Source of the DNA: Tanypteryx hageni
Taxonomy: Eukaryota > Arthropoda > Insecta > Odonata > Petaluridae
Length of the DNA: 64,000 nucleotides
Assembly (NCBI GenBank): GCA_028673005.1
Contig: CM054116.1
Span: forward strand, 38,936,077-39,000,076
Direction of reading: 5' to 3'
The stretch's first letter is position 1. Every line of letters starts with the position of its first letter. Of the stretch, positions 53,291 through 64,000 are shown piece after piece. A model generated the notes under the pieces. The model searched no databases and had not been told where the DNA came from. It saw only the letters and a program-made list of their open reading frames with translations. Made by a program: the position numbers and the translations under genes.

Positions 53291-55360
53291 AATTTGTGAG
53301 CGGATCAGCGAATCAGTTTAAAGAGAGCCAGACATTTTTTTCTAATACCCGAGGGACGCATTTTGGATTTTCATTTCGTAGCCCATCTCAGCCCTGTGGA
53401 ATCGGCAGTCGTATCGAAAGGGCGGGCGGATCACAAAGCATGCGACAGCCGACCGCTCGGAATGACCCATACTCCCCCAACCCCCTACCCCCAAAAAAAT
53501 AAGCAAAAAATAAGCATTCCTTCCTTCTTTTTATCCTGGGAGTGTATCGCCAGTTTAGGTTAACGGCGACCTTCGTCACATAAATTGGAGCAATAACGCT
53601 CGCGGGAGGTTTGGTGGGAGGGGAGGAGGGAAGCAGCGGCGGAAAGGGGTTCGGGAACCGTAGCAGAGAGGTGGGGGAGAAGGCGCAGGGAGCGGGAGGT
53701 GAAGGGGGTCGAAGTTTTCTTTATCCTCTTAATTTGCTTTACTCTTTCCCTCTCCACTTCCCCCCTCCTAGTTTCTCTCCTCCCTCACCGACCTGTTTCT
53801 CCCACACTATCCCGAAACTCCTTCTCAACGCCCTACTTCCCGACCCAAAAACACCGAAATCTCTTCTCTCTCTGCTCACATTCCTCCCTCCCTCGATTCA
53901 GTGCTCCTCTCGCGCCACCTCCTCCCTCCGACTCCCACCGCATCCCCTCCTCTTTTTGCCGCGTTACCATGGCAATGCACGCGAAAATGTCCCCATCTGC
54001 TCCCTCTGATTCGAAACTCTTTATTTTTGGCCGAAGGGCCGTGAGAGGGGCACTGAAGAATCCGATGGGAAGGGGGACAGGGGGAGGGAGGAGAATGGGG
54101 TTTAACGTTGGATGGAATCAAAAGAGTAGAGGGAGGCATAAGCAAGAGGGATAGAGAGAGAGAGAGAGGAAGGGATATATGGGAATTATTATTATTACCG
54201 AGAGGATTAAGTCACAATAGGGGAAAAGGAGTCGTTGGGAATATTGGCTGGAAAATGTATCACGTTCGCGGGTGCGATAATAGAAAGGCGAAAAAAATGT
54301 GTTCGCATGCGCGAGCGCGCACACACACACACGCTCATAAACAGAAAAGTGAATCGGCGGCACAAAATCCAAATTGTTTTTTAAAATTTAGTTAAGCTTT
54401 ATGATGTTTTTTTTATGTCGGGGGAAAGGGCGCATTTTACGCTGCCTTTGGTAAATTAATAAAGGAAGAGCCGTGACTGAAGAACTTTAAAAAATGCGCC
54501 GTGATATGGGACGAAAAGGAGATAAAGATAGGACTGAGAGGGAAATGCGCATACATGTGGAATCGGCAGAATTATTTTAAAAAAGGCCGCGAAAATAAAA
54601 TGAAAGAGATGAGGATGTGAGACTGGGGAAGTAATTGCTAAGTGCCGTGTACTAGGCGGAAGGCGAACATTGTATTTGCGCTCCTGTCTATTTCTCCTTT
54701 CTGTCTTGCTCTTTCTTTCCCTCTCATCTTTATTATTCTATTTCTTATGATTTCCTATAATAACGACCCCTTAAACGCGCCTCTTCTCATTCTAGTCCGA
54801 ACCTCTGGCGCCCAAAAGCACTCATCTGCTCCGAGGAATTCTAAAAATATGGAAGGACACATCGTCATTTTTTGCTATCCTTCTTTTTACGAGTCTGGAA
54901 GCACCACAAAGGCTTGTATTGTATTTATTTATATATGGCTATATGCGTATATTTTGATATATAGTAGTTACGGCGCAACGCCGATGCAACGAGAATTCAT
55001 AACTACCCCAGTGAAACTCCTTGTAAGCATTATTCTTCATTTCAGAAGGTTTTTAAGGTTATCGTAATTTCAAATTAAAAAATCAACGTTAGGTGCAAGA
55101 CCGTACCGTTAACATACCAATAGACATTACTCATTGCTGTGTAGGGAAATCAGAAATAAAATAAATACATATATCTTTAACTGATAATTTTCTTTCAGTT
55201 TTAAGTGTAATTATTCCGTAAATATAATTTTATGAAAATGACTTTACTGAATATCTTGTTGTAGGTCGTACTTATTCAGTTGAGGTTACGCCGTATGCAT
55301 GTAATTAAGCATATAAAGAGCATCTTCCAACTCTCCCGTATTCTTTATGACTAATTCTAC
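53291..55360. other. GC-richer DNA, no supported gene
   Basis: GC content rises from about 53.3 kb. Pyrimidine-rich (53.7-53.95 kb) and purine-rich (53.6 and 54.05-54.17 kb) runs create long spurious frames. A CA run lies at 54316-54332. No exon is supported. Confidence 0.5.
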
Positions 55361-55401
55361 TGCCTTGTGCAATGCATCTCTCTTCACACAACTCTTTATC
55401 A

Positions 55402-55697
55402 TTGTGGTTCCCAAACATTTTGCAGACGCGTCACCCTTTCAAAGATAAACAGTATTTCGCGGCATTTCCACCTTGGAGCAAGAATTTATATTTGTACATA
55501 CGGGTATCACAAGCTTTGGACGCGTCAATTTGTTGGTAACGCACCATATTCAATTCAATAGTGGAAAAAATATTGTCCTAATGACTTGCCTACATTTCCA
55601 AATAGTTGATTTTTTTACTTGACAAAGTTTTCTCGGCACCCCTAAAAATCAACCGCGGCATCCCAGTGCGCCGCGACACCCACATTGGGGAACGCTG
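55402..55697. mobile_element. Short hAT MITE
   Basis: The left end (GTGGTTCCCAAACATTTT) and the reverse complement of the right end (CAGCGTTCCCCAATGTG) are hAT-type. Flanks CTTTATCA and CCCTATCA match at 6 of 8. An internal CGCGGCATCCCAGTGCGCCG block is typical of such MITEs. 296 bp. Confidence 0.6.
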
Positions 55698-55799
55698 CCC
55701 TATCATATATCCTCTTCCTCCACGACCCCTTCCACTCCAGACACACCATTTTCTTTTTTTTTCTTCCCTTTTTATTTTTATATTTTCCCATCTCTCCCT

Positions 55800-56711
55800 C
55801 TTCCCGATCTCCGGGTCGCTAATAATGGCAATAACGACGATAGTAATCGTCCGGGAAGGGGAGGGAAGAGGGGGAGAGACTTAGAGAGACATGGGGATGG
55901 AGCGGGTGAGAGAAAGATAGAGGGAGGGAGGGGGTTGGAGGTGGTTGGAGACAGACAGCGAGAGAGAGGGGGGACTGAGTAGGTGTACAAGGGAACGAGC
56001 ACGAGAGGGGTGAAAGAGGTGGGGAAGTAGAAGAGAGGATACTGCCATTTTGATTCCCGCGCATGCGCAGCCTCGCGCCGGTGCGGAGGGAACCGCGACG
56101 CGGCGCTGCCGACGTACGATCGATAGTGCCGGCGCGATAGGACGTGGTCGGAAGGTCTCATTCGAACGGGAGAGGAGTATTGGAAAGGTCGCGGGAAGAC
56201 GGTGGTCGGAGGGAGTAAGAGAAAGAGGGTGAGGGGGGGATTTTTTTATTCCTCCACTCCTTTAGACAGAACCGCCCGCCATAACCGCCCCCTCTCCGTC
56301 GCTATCCCTCACCTCGGTTGGGGGATAAAAAGCAATAATACAGGGAGGCGGTCTCCTTTTTTTTACAAATGTGTGCTCGGCAGATAGTGTGTCGATCGCG
56401 GCTTGGACGTGTCGGTTGAGGAAGAGCTCAGGGTTTCCCCGTGTCGATATTTTTCGGCCCGGGAGTCATTTCGAGACGCCTTATTTCTGGGTAGTCCTTC
56501 GGGAGGGAGATTTTCGGGAAGGAGATAGAGAAGATAAAAGAGAAACGGAGGAAGAGACCGATCGCCGTCGGACTCGTGAGGAACGCTGCATCCATCTGGC
56601 GCTGCCACTTTTCTCCTTATCACATTCGAACGTTCTCATCGAACGCCGGTCCGTCGTGGTCCCGTCGAGTCCCGTCTAGAGGGTGCGGCGCTTGGCGGAT
56701 TTTCGCGAAAG
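55800..56711 (+). promoter_or_regulatory. CpG-rich promoter and candidate noncoding first exon
   Basis: GC and CpG density jump, with many CGCG, GCGC and TCG runs. A TATA-like GGATAAAAAG lies at about 56323. A candidate exon of about 340 bases follows and ends AAAG|GTGAGT, with the donor at 56712. The open frame at 56371-56679 closes before the donor, so this exon is likely 5' UTR. A gene further right would use it; its coding exons are not in the window. Confidence 0.5.
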
Positions 56712-59700
56712 GTGAGTCTTCTTTTTTTTCTATCGACTGCCGAAGAGGTCTTCCCGGTGAAAATGCATTCGCGAAACCTAGCGTGTGTGTGTGTGTGCGC
56801 GCGTGGAAGCGTGTATGTGGTTGTGTGTGTATGTTTATGGCGAGACATTAAGGCATTTGGTTCGGAATGTCGGTCGGCGTGGTCGTCCTTTTCGTATTCC
56901 TTTGTCTCCCTCCGTCCTGCCTCGCTGTATAGAACGTGGAAATAGTGCCTTCTTCCTCGCCCCGACCCCTCTTTTTCCTTACGTTATCCCCTCCCCCTCT
57001 ACTTCCCTCCCACCGTTCTTGTAGTGTTCCAAAGCGTGGTTCGAAATTACGACCGCCTCTTGAGTAATTTCTCCGGGGAATAGGTCGGCTGCTTTTGCTG
57101 CGTTCTTTCTCTCTCTCTCCGTCTCCCTATTCCTCTTTCTCTCCCCCCTCTCTCCTCTCCCTTGCACCATCTCTTTTTCTCTCACGTTGGCTCGATTCCT
57201 CTTTTCTTCCCTCTCCCTCACTCGCATTTTTTCCACGGGAAAAAGAGCCGCACCACAACTTTTTTCAACCCCTTTTCGTCGCTTCCTTTCGTGGGTGGTG
57301 ATTAATCATCGCCTCCTTTTCTATTTCTAACTCTTCGCCTCTCTCTCTCAATCTCTCTCCTTCTCCTAATCTGCGATCTCATGCTTAATAAATGCATGGA
57401 GGTAATAGGAAAAATGAACGAATGGAGAATATGAAGGACGCATTTCTCAAGATCGAGGGTAATGTTTCACGGGAAAAAACAAGGCTGCGTTCCTCGCAAT
57501 TCTTTAAAAATAAATATTCGTTCCGGTCCTGTGATGGACGTAAAACGCTTTCACATAATCGGAGATGTACGTATTTTTCGGTAGTGCCTTCCGTACGGGT
57601 GATTGGGAAAAGCCGAAAAATTTCGCCCTTTCCTCGCTTTCCACAATTTCATTTTGTCATTCGACTGTCTGTTATGCGGAGGATTGTGGGTAGTGAAAGC
57701 CTGTTGGATGATTGTTCTGAATTTCAAGATCGAAGGCATGTTTTGCTTCTCGGAGGGGTAAATTAATTTCGTAGGATAAGAGCAATTGCGAGAGTAATAA
57801 GTAGGGTTAAGGTAACAATCGCGGTATCGTGAGTTAGACACGTTTGAATCCGTAATTGGTAACATACTGCATGAAATTTACGGATCATTTCAGAATCTTT
57901 TTAACTTATATAACAGGATTACGACGTAGTAAGACGATTTTTTTCGTTTGCATATTTTATGAACGGTTAAATATTTTTTCTTACACAAACGTTACAATGA
58001 CTTGAGAAATTTTAAATGCCCAATTTTAAAAATTTTAAATATCCTTTATATGAATATTCTTATGCCCAAGTAAATTATAATTTTTCTCTTTCACTTTTAT
58101 ATACCTACCTATTTAAAATTTAGCTGATAATTGATTTCAAATAATTTTAACTGCGAATGGCACATGGACATAGAATACGAGTTACAAAATAATTAGAAAT
58201 TTCCATCTATTGACATGGCCACTTGCTGCAAAATTATCTTTTTTGAATGAGATAAAACGGAAATGATGATTTTCGATAGAACAACCATTACGTAAATTTA
58301 ATTAATGAATGGGATGTCAACATCTTGAATGGAAGGAGAAAGGTATCGTATCGAACTGTCGCGTTATTGGCTGTGTTTATTTTTTTACGGATCGAACAAG
58401 AGAGCGGCCTTGAAGCTTCCGTTTACTTTGCGACGTATTTTTCGTGGCGATGAATTATTACGGGGTTTATGTAACATTTTAGGGAGACGTACGGCCCTAA
58501 TCCTCTTAAGATTGAAGCTTCACGCGGGAAAGGGCGGACTAATGAAGAAAGGCAGCTCCTGCCCAAGAGAAGGTATCGGAAAGCAGATGCGGCGAATTCT
58601 TATTTTCAGGAGTGATGAATGAGGGAGATTTTAACGCCAGAGGTTGGAGACATTGGAGAGGAAAAGACCGAGTATTCCCTTATGAAAGTGAATGTGTGTG
58701 TTTGTGCGAGTATAAGTATTAGTTAAAGTTTAGTTTTACGGGAGAGGGAGTGGAAGAGAGAGAGAGAGAGGAAATTTTAAAGACTGAATTCAAAAAGGTT
58801 TAGAAATTTCCAAATGTATTTCAATTTAGGGAACGAGGAAAAGGATGGGACCATCTTAAAAGTGAGACTCGTCTAAATCTGTGTAAGGCGTTTATTAATT
58901 TGGGATTTAATTTTTAAAATCAATCGGTTGGATTTTTTTTTAGAGATTTCTGGAGATGATAAATTTTGCTTAGGGTCAAGTCATGCGGGAGATATCTTTA
59001 GAGTTTTGTTTGGAACAGGAAACGAGGAAATGTCTTCTGAAGTCGTTGAGGACGTCATTACCATTGTAAGGCCGAGGAATCCGTGCATCTTCGGTTTCTG
59101 GTATCATTGGCATTGTTTCTTTTTATGGTTTCCATGAAAGCTTACTTGACATGCAGCTCGACTCACTAACTAATGCTCTGCGAGTACAGAGGATTTTCCG
59201 TGCTTAGAGAACAAGCAAGAAAGAGAAACTGAAATTATATCCCTTTTGTTGAAACGATTTTTATAAAAATATGGTTTCATATGACATTAACTTAAAGTTT
59301 TTCGGTTTTTCATCGATATAGTGCGACATTTTCTAATCAATGATAACGATAATACCTCAAATTTGAGTAGAGATTGTGAATTACGTAACAGAAATATTTC
59401 ACGTTTTTCTTCCATCGTATTATTTAACCATTCTATACAATTACTTTCAAACCGGTTTAAATTATTCTGGATGAACTTCCACGCAAAATATTCATAAAAA
59501 CTAGGAAGTAAATTTTTTCTTTCACTCAGCGTTGCAAATTTTGCATTTCGTTTCACCTTTATTCCTGTGTAATTACTCTCTACTGTCGTTTCCGACCCAT
59601 TTATTTATAATTGGAAATATAAACCATGGGAGCTCGACCTATTCTAAAATGCTTTGTGCCGTAGCCCTACACGACTCGCGCAATTAACATTGTTTTCAAC

Positions 59701-60480
59701 ACGTATTTTAGGCAATTAAAGAAACCCCTCTCTCTAACGAGTCATTTGTCCATGTCGTAACTGTAAACAGGGAGGGCTCTTCAATTGAATACTCCATAGA
59801 CCAATTAGGATTTTCACCGAGCTACGCTCGACCTCCAAAGAGGATTTACCTCGCTAATTATCGAAAGAACACGCAGCGGATGGACAAATTAATTCATCAT
59901 GTTTCATTTAAAAACGCTGGGTGAAAATTCATCCAGAATCTCCCTCTTTCTCTCTCTCGGTCAATTTAATGATGTTTGTAAGGCCCGCGAGTCGTAAATC
60001 TTTCCGAAAATAATGGCGAGCCGACAGCGTTCATTCGCTCATCTCAGCCAACTAGGAATCCATAGGGTGCCTATGCCGGAGCTCATTGGCGTTGTTTGGA
60101 ATTGTTATCTCCGAGTTTTTTAATTTTGTCAAGATTTCCAAAGCGTTAGCCACAGTGGTAAAAAACGCTTATCGAAGCGTAAGTATCACATTCCATTCTG
60201 GTCTACATAAGATATCGCGCAGTTGATGACGTGGCGAAAAGCTTATGATTGCCCTATTACGCTCCAGCCTGTAGAATAATTGCACATAGGCAGACTGAAT
60301 ATTAAGGATCTTCTTACCCCCGTTTTCCATCCCCTCCAGTCTGCCGTGGATGAGGCGAGGCCAACAGCGCAAAACATGCTGAACGTGGCTCGACGCTTCC
60401 AATTTCATCCAACCGCTCGCTCTCCCTCTCCCTCCCGTCCACCTCCCGGCCCACTCCTCTCTTTCACTCCCACCCTTCCC
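56712..60480. other. Putative first intron, no gene recognised
   Basis: Starts with GTGAGTC, then a GT run (56783-56840) and pyrimidine-rich stretches to 57.4 kb. After that it is moderately AT-rich DNA. Frames at 57392-57865 and 58329-58622 resemble nothing known and lack good splice support. Confidence 0.45.
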
Positions 60481-60729
60481 TAGTATGACGGGAAATGGGG
60501 AGGCATGCGGGGTGCAGGAGGGAAAACCCCTTATTCCACCCCTCCCGACAGTGTTTGTGCGCGGGTCGAGGGGATAGGGAGGAAAGTGAGTGGGAAAGAG
60601 AGAGAGAAAGAAGCGAAGGTGGCGCCGCCGGAGCCGGTCGGCGCACTATTTCGCGCAGTCGAATACTACGTACGGTCTTTACTACTGAAAACGGGTGTAG
60701 TACGTATACGGATGATGCTGCTCTTCTCC

Positions 60730-61270
60730 TCCATCCCCCCCCTCTCTCTCTCAAGCCTTCCCTCCTACCAGCCTCTCCCTCACGCAACTCTATATCCCTC
60801 CCTCCTGCCCCTCCTTTCTGCCCCTCCCTCCTGCCCCTCCCTCCCTCCCTCCCTCCCTCCTGTCCCTCCCTCCCTCCTGCCCCTCCCTCCCTCCTGCCCC
60901 TCCCTCCCTCCTGCCACTCCCTCCCTCCTGCCCCTCCCTCTCCCCTGCCCCTCCCACCCTCCTGCCCCTCCCTCCCTCCTGCCCCTCACTCCATCCTGCC
61001 CCTCCCTCCCTCCTGCCCCTCCCTCCTGCCCCTCCCTCCTGCCCCTCCCTCTCTCCTTCCTGCCCTCCCTCCCTCCTGCCCCTCCCTCTCTCCTTCCTGC
61101 CCTCCCTCCCTCCTGCCCCTCCCTCTCTCCTTCCTGCCCTCCCTCCCTCCTGCCCCTCCCTCCCTCCTACCTACCCCCTCTCACTCCCATCTACATCTCT
61201 CCCATCTACATCTCTCTCCCATCTACATCTCTCTCCCTTATCTACCTACCTCCTATCTCTATCTCTCTAT
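60730..61270. repeat. CCTCC/CTGCCCCT minisatellite tract
   Basis: More than 500 bases of tandem CCTCCCTCCCTCCTGCCCCT-type units with variable spacing. The 263- and 385-codon frames over it are low complexity (Pro/Ser/Leu) and should not be called genes. Confidence 0.9.
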
Positions 61271-62250
61271 GCTTCCATATTCCTAATCTTGATGCACTCG
61301 TTCTAAATGCCCTTCTTCTGTTTCTCCCCTTTCTTCAATGTACTACCTATCCGTCGCTACATTTTACACCCCCCCTTTTTCCCTGCCTCATTCTAGACCC
61401 TCTGTCCCTCTCCCCATCACCTTCCTCGCGTTTTACGGTCCCTCCACCGCCTCCGGCGATGCCCTCCCCAACTCATGTCTCCTCCCTACCAGCATCCCCG
61501 CTACCTCACCCCCTCTGCTTTTCCTCTTCCTCCTCCATTTCCCTTTCCTCTTACCACTCGCGCGCACTCAACATTTCCCCTCCCCCGCCTCTTTTACGAC
61601 CTCTCTCTTTCCTCTTTCTCTCCCTCCCACATCCTTCCGAGCCTCCCTCTCGACACCTTTAGCACCCTTATTCCATGCTCGCAGTTCTCCGATGTTGGAG
61701 AGAGGAAAAGGTATGATCCACCTCGATACGGAGGGGCCATCGGTTCTGTTCCCGAAGAGAGGATTGTTAATTAATTTTCCAGAGATATTCCTCGCTCGAT
61801 ATCGCCAAATCGCAGTCTCCGACGATGAAAATGAAACGTTTAGGATTTCCAGATGGAAGAACGGCGGTGGCTTTTTTGTTCCTCCTTACTCGGTTCGCGC
61901 GTTTCCTCGTCTGCGGGTCCCCTTGCTGTTGGTGCTACTCCATTAGGGAGCTATCTTGCTTTGGAACGAACTACAAAGGACTTTTCTGTTTTATCTTTAA
62001 GTCTGACATCGATTTTCCTCTCCCGCGTTTTGATTGCCATTCTCTTTAAAGCGATCCGTTCATTAAATAAAAGAAATTTCGGAGAAAGTTTTTCACGGGT
62101 CCATCAAAAGTTCCACGTAAATCGCCGTAACTTGACGTGGTTTGTCCTCTTATAATATTGGAGATGTTTGTGAAGTATTTAGTTAGATTTTTGCTAATAA
62201 TTTTTTATCTAGTGCTTCGGGTAGTGAAATCGCTAAGAGCCCCTGGAGGA
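61271..62250. other. Pyrimidine-rich to mixed DNA, no supported gene
   Basis: Pyrimidine-rich to about 61.65 kb, then more balanced sequence. Frames at 61338-61946 and 61853-62155 have no recognised family. Confidence 0.45.
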
Positions 62251-62258
62251 AAGAAGAT

Positions 62259-62328
62259 ATATCATTATATATCGACGTTTCTTACAGAGGAGGATATCAT
62301 TATATATCGACGTTTCTTACAGAGGAGG
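62259..62328. repeat. 35-bp tandem duplication
   Basis: The unit ATATCATTATATATCGACGT plus TTCTTACAGAGGAGG occurs at 62259 and again at 62294, two exact copies. Confidence 0.85.
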
Positions 62329-62439
62329 AGGAGGATATAGGAGAATACTAATGTTTAGGGACTTCCAGATGAGCTGTAGATTGTAAATTTTTTTGTTAAG
62401 TAGGATTTTGTGCAAAAGCGACAAGAAAAAACGAAAATC

Positions 62440-64000
62440 TTGAAAAAGTGCAACAATGCGCCCGCTAAAAATTCGCAATTGTTTAAACAAAATTTCAAGG
62501 TATATGTATTTCCGCTTGTGCTACGGAGTTGAAATTTTGTTCGTAAGTAGAATTCGTAAAAAAAAGAAATAGGAATTATACAAATTTTGATATTTTAATT
62601 TTGGCAGTTAAAAATTCTTAAAATTTAAACAAATAGATAACTCTTTAGACAGTACGAGATGTGCTAGGAAGCTGAAATTTTCAAGTTATGTGCAGAGTAA
62701 TGTATTTGCACAACTAAACATTGAAATCTTTCCATAAACATATTGCGGCGGCCGTTTAAAATTTAAACAATTGGAAAAATATGATAACATATAGGATACT
62801 AATGTTCAGCCCAAACTACAATAGCTAGAGAGATGAAAATTTCAGCTTTTGTAGATATTATAAAGAAATCTACAGATAAAATGAGACTTCTCACCTAAGT
62901 GACATGAGTTCGACTCCAGAAATTCCGAAAGTTGCGTTTTTTCCCATAAGAAAAGCATTGCGCCATTTTTGTAAATTAATTTTGGGCACTTTCCCGTAAG
63001 CTAGAAAAATGAAATTTTCAGTGTTGCTAGACAGCTGCAATATCTATTGAGAATTATTGTTACTTTTGCTTACAGTATCCTGGGTTCGACTCCAGATACC
63101 CCGGAATATCTCCCATAAGTTAGCATGGGAAAAAGTTATCCCAGTGTGTAGACTAATCTAATAGGTTTAGGAAGCTCAAACTTTGCAGGTCTATAGAATT
63201 TTTTTCATAACCAACTATAAAAATTGAAAATTTTAAAATTGTTAATTTTTTAGGGTTGTTTTAACCCCATTTGTACTTTAAAATTTAATAATTTTTATCT
63301 TGGAAAGTATATGCTGTAAGTTCGAGATTTTTAAATCATTTTGTAGAAAATTATACATAAAAAAAGCAAATTTTGAAAAAGTTAAAAAATTTGACCACTA
63401 ATAATTCGCAATTGTTTAAACATATTTTTGAGGTTTATGTATTACCGAATGTGCTACGGAGCTGAAATTTTTTTAGAGGTAGTGTTTGTAAAAAAACGAA
63501 ATAGGGATTATAGAAATTTTGATATCTTAATTTGTTTGGCAGTTAAAAATTCTTAAAGTTTAAACAAATAGGTATATGTTTACATACTACGGGGTGAGTT
63601 AGAAAGCTGAAAGTTTAAAGTTATTTAGAGTTTAATCTATAAAAACGAATAAACATTTCAGTGTATCCATGAAATTTTATTGCGGCCGTTAAAAGTTATT
63701 TAAATTTTAACAATTAGATAAATGTTATTTCACTTCTAGAAGTGCTATAACTTTAAAATTTGGCAAAAATGTGTAGCATTAGTACCCCATAATGGAGAAA
63801 GTATAAAATTCTTAAAATTGCAAAGTTTGGGGATTGTATTAATCTATTATTTTTACATAAGGGAAAAACGAAAATCGCTGCGGAGGTGAATCTTTAGAAA
63901 TAAAAAAATATTTGTAATGATGAAATATCTGTCTGAGAAATGAATGCTTTTTCAAGGTGAGATGATATGCTTTCAGAATGCAAGCACCAACTACTAGTAT
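62440..64000. repeat. 933-bp-period direct repeat running off the window
   Basis: ATTCGCAATTGTTTAAACA occurs at 62471 and 63404, and about 200 following bases (GTGCTACGGAG, GGCAGTTAAAAATTCTTAAA) match in order. One full unit and part of a second are present. Between them, GTTCGACTCCAGA occurs at 62908 and 63085, a tRNA B-box-like motif in a sub-repeat of about 177 bases. No coding capacity. Confidence 0.65.

Noticed and set aside
56371..56679. 102-codon frame in the CpG-rich exon
   Set aside because: It closes before the splice donor and has Arg/Glu-rich GA-repeat composition; more likely 5' UTR.
60505..61662. 385-codon open frame
   Set aside because: It is pure low complexity (Pro/Ser/Leu) from a CCTCC/CTGCCCCT tract, open in several frames; no gene support.

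Overview
The window is eukaryotic, most likely insect. It is AT-rich, its genes are split by large introns loaded with many kinds of DNA transposon and retroelement, it has (C)AG|GT splice sites and AATAAA signals, and its proteins read as arthropod orthologues of animal genes. Species is not determined.

Three protein-coding genes can be traced exon by exon with consistent reading phase. (1) HMG-CoA reductase (HMGCR), + strand, enters from the left without its first exons. Its coding exons run 977-23371 and cover the sterol-sensing membrane part, a luminal loop, an acidic linker and the complete catalytic domain. (2) A focadhesin (FOCAD) orthologue, + strand, 28140-41642, in 19 exons. (3) A C1orf43/NICE-3 orthologue, - strand, 42780-41734, in four exons, tail to tail with FOCAD with 91 bases between stop codons. 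A GC-rich, CpG-rich block at 55.8-56.75 kb ending in a strong splice donor looks like the promoter and noncoding first exon of a further + strand gene that continues to the right.

The rest is mostly mobile DNA. The 7.8-kb HMGCR intron at 8654-16449 holds a nested pile: an interspersed repeat split by a pogo/Tigger-like element, split by a dead piggyBac, whose transposase is split by a Penelope-like element (PLE) fragment. A hAT MITE sits beside the pile with a perfect 8-bp target duplication. A second PLE fragment lies at 20958-22294 and a related non-coding foldback at 8066-8428. All three have inverted arms or halves, exact 12-15 bp target duplications and hammerhead-ribozyme-like cores with a palindromic stem III. 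FOCAD introns hold a dead mariner (34201-35446) and a pogo-like MITE (31391-32119). Right of C1orf43 is a dead hAT element (43179-45101) inserted in the C-terminal relic of an older transposase. Beyond it come an inverted-repeat block (45.9-48.05 kb), a two-unit higher-order tandem repeat (49.2-51.37 kb), unassigned AT-rich DNA, and a 933-bp-period repeat running off the right edge.

The genes are not an operon. HMGCR makes mevalonate (in insects for juvenile hormone, other isoprenoids and prenylation); FOCAD and C1orf43 are unrelated housekeeping-type genes. The most notable system is the PLE/hammerhead set.
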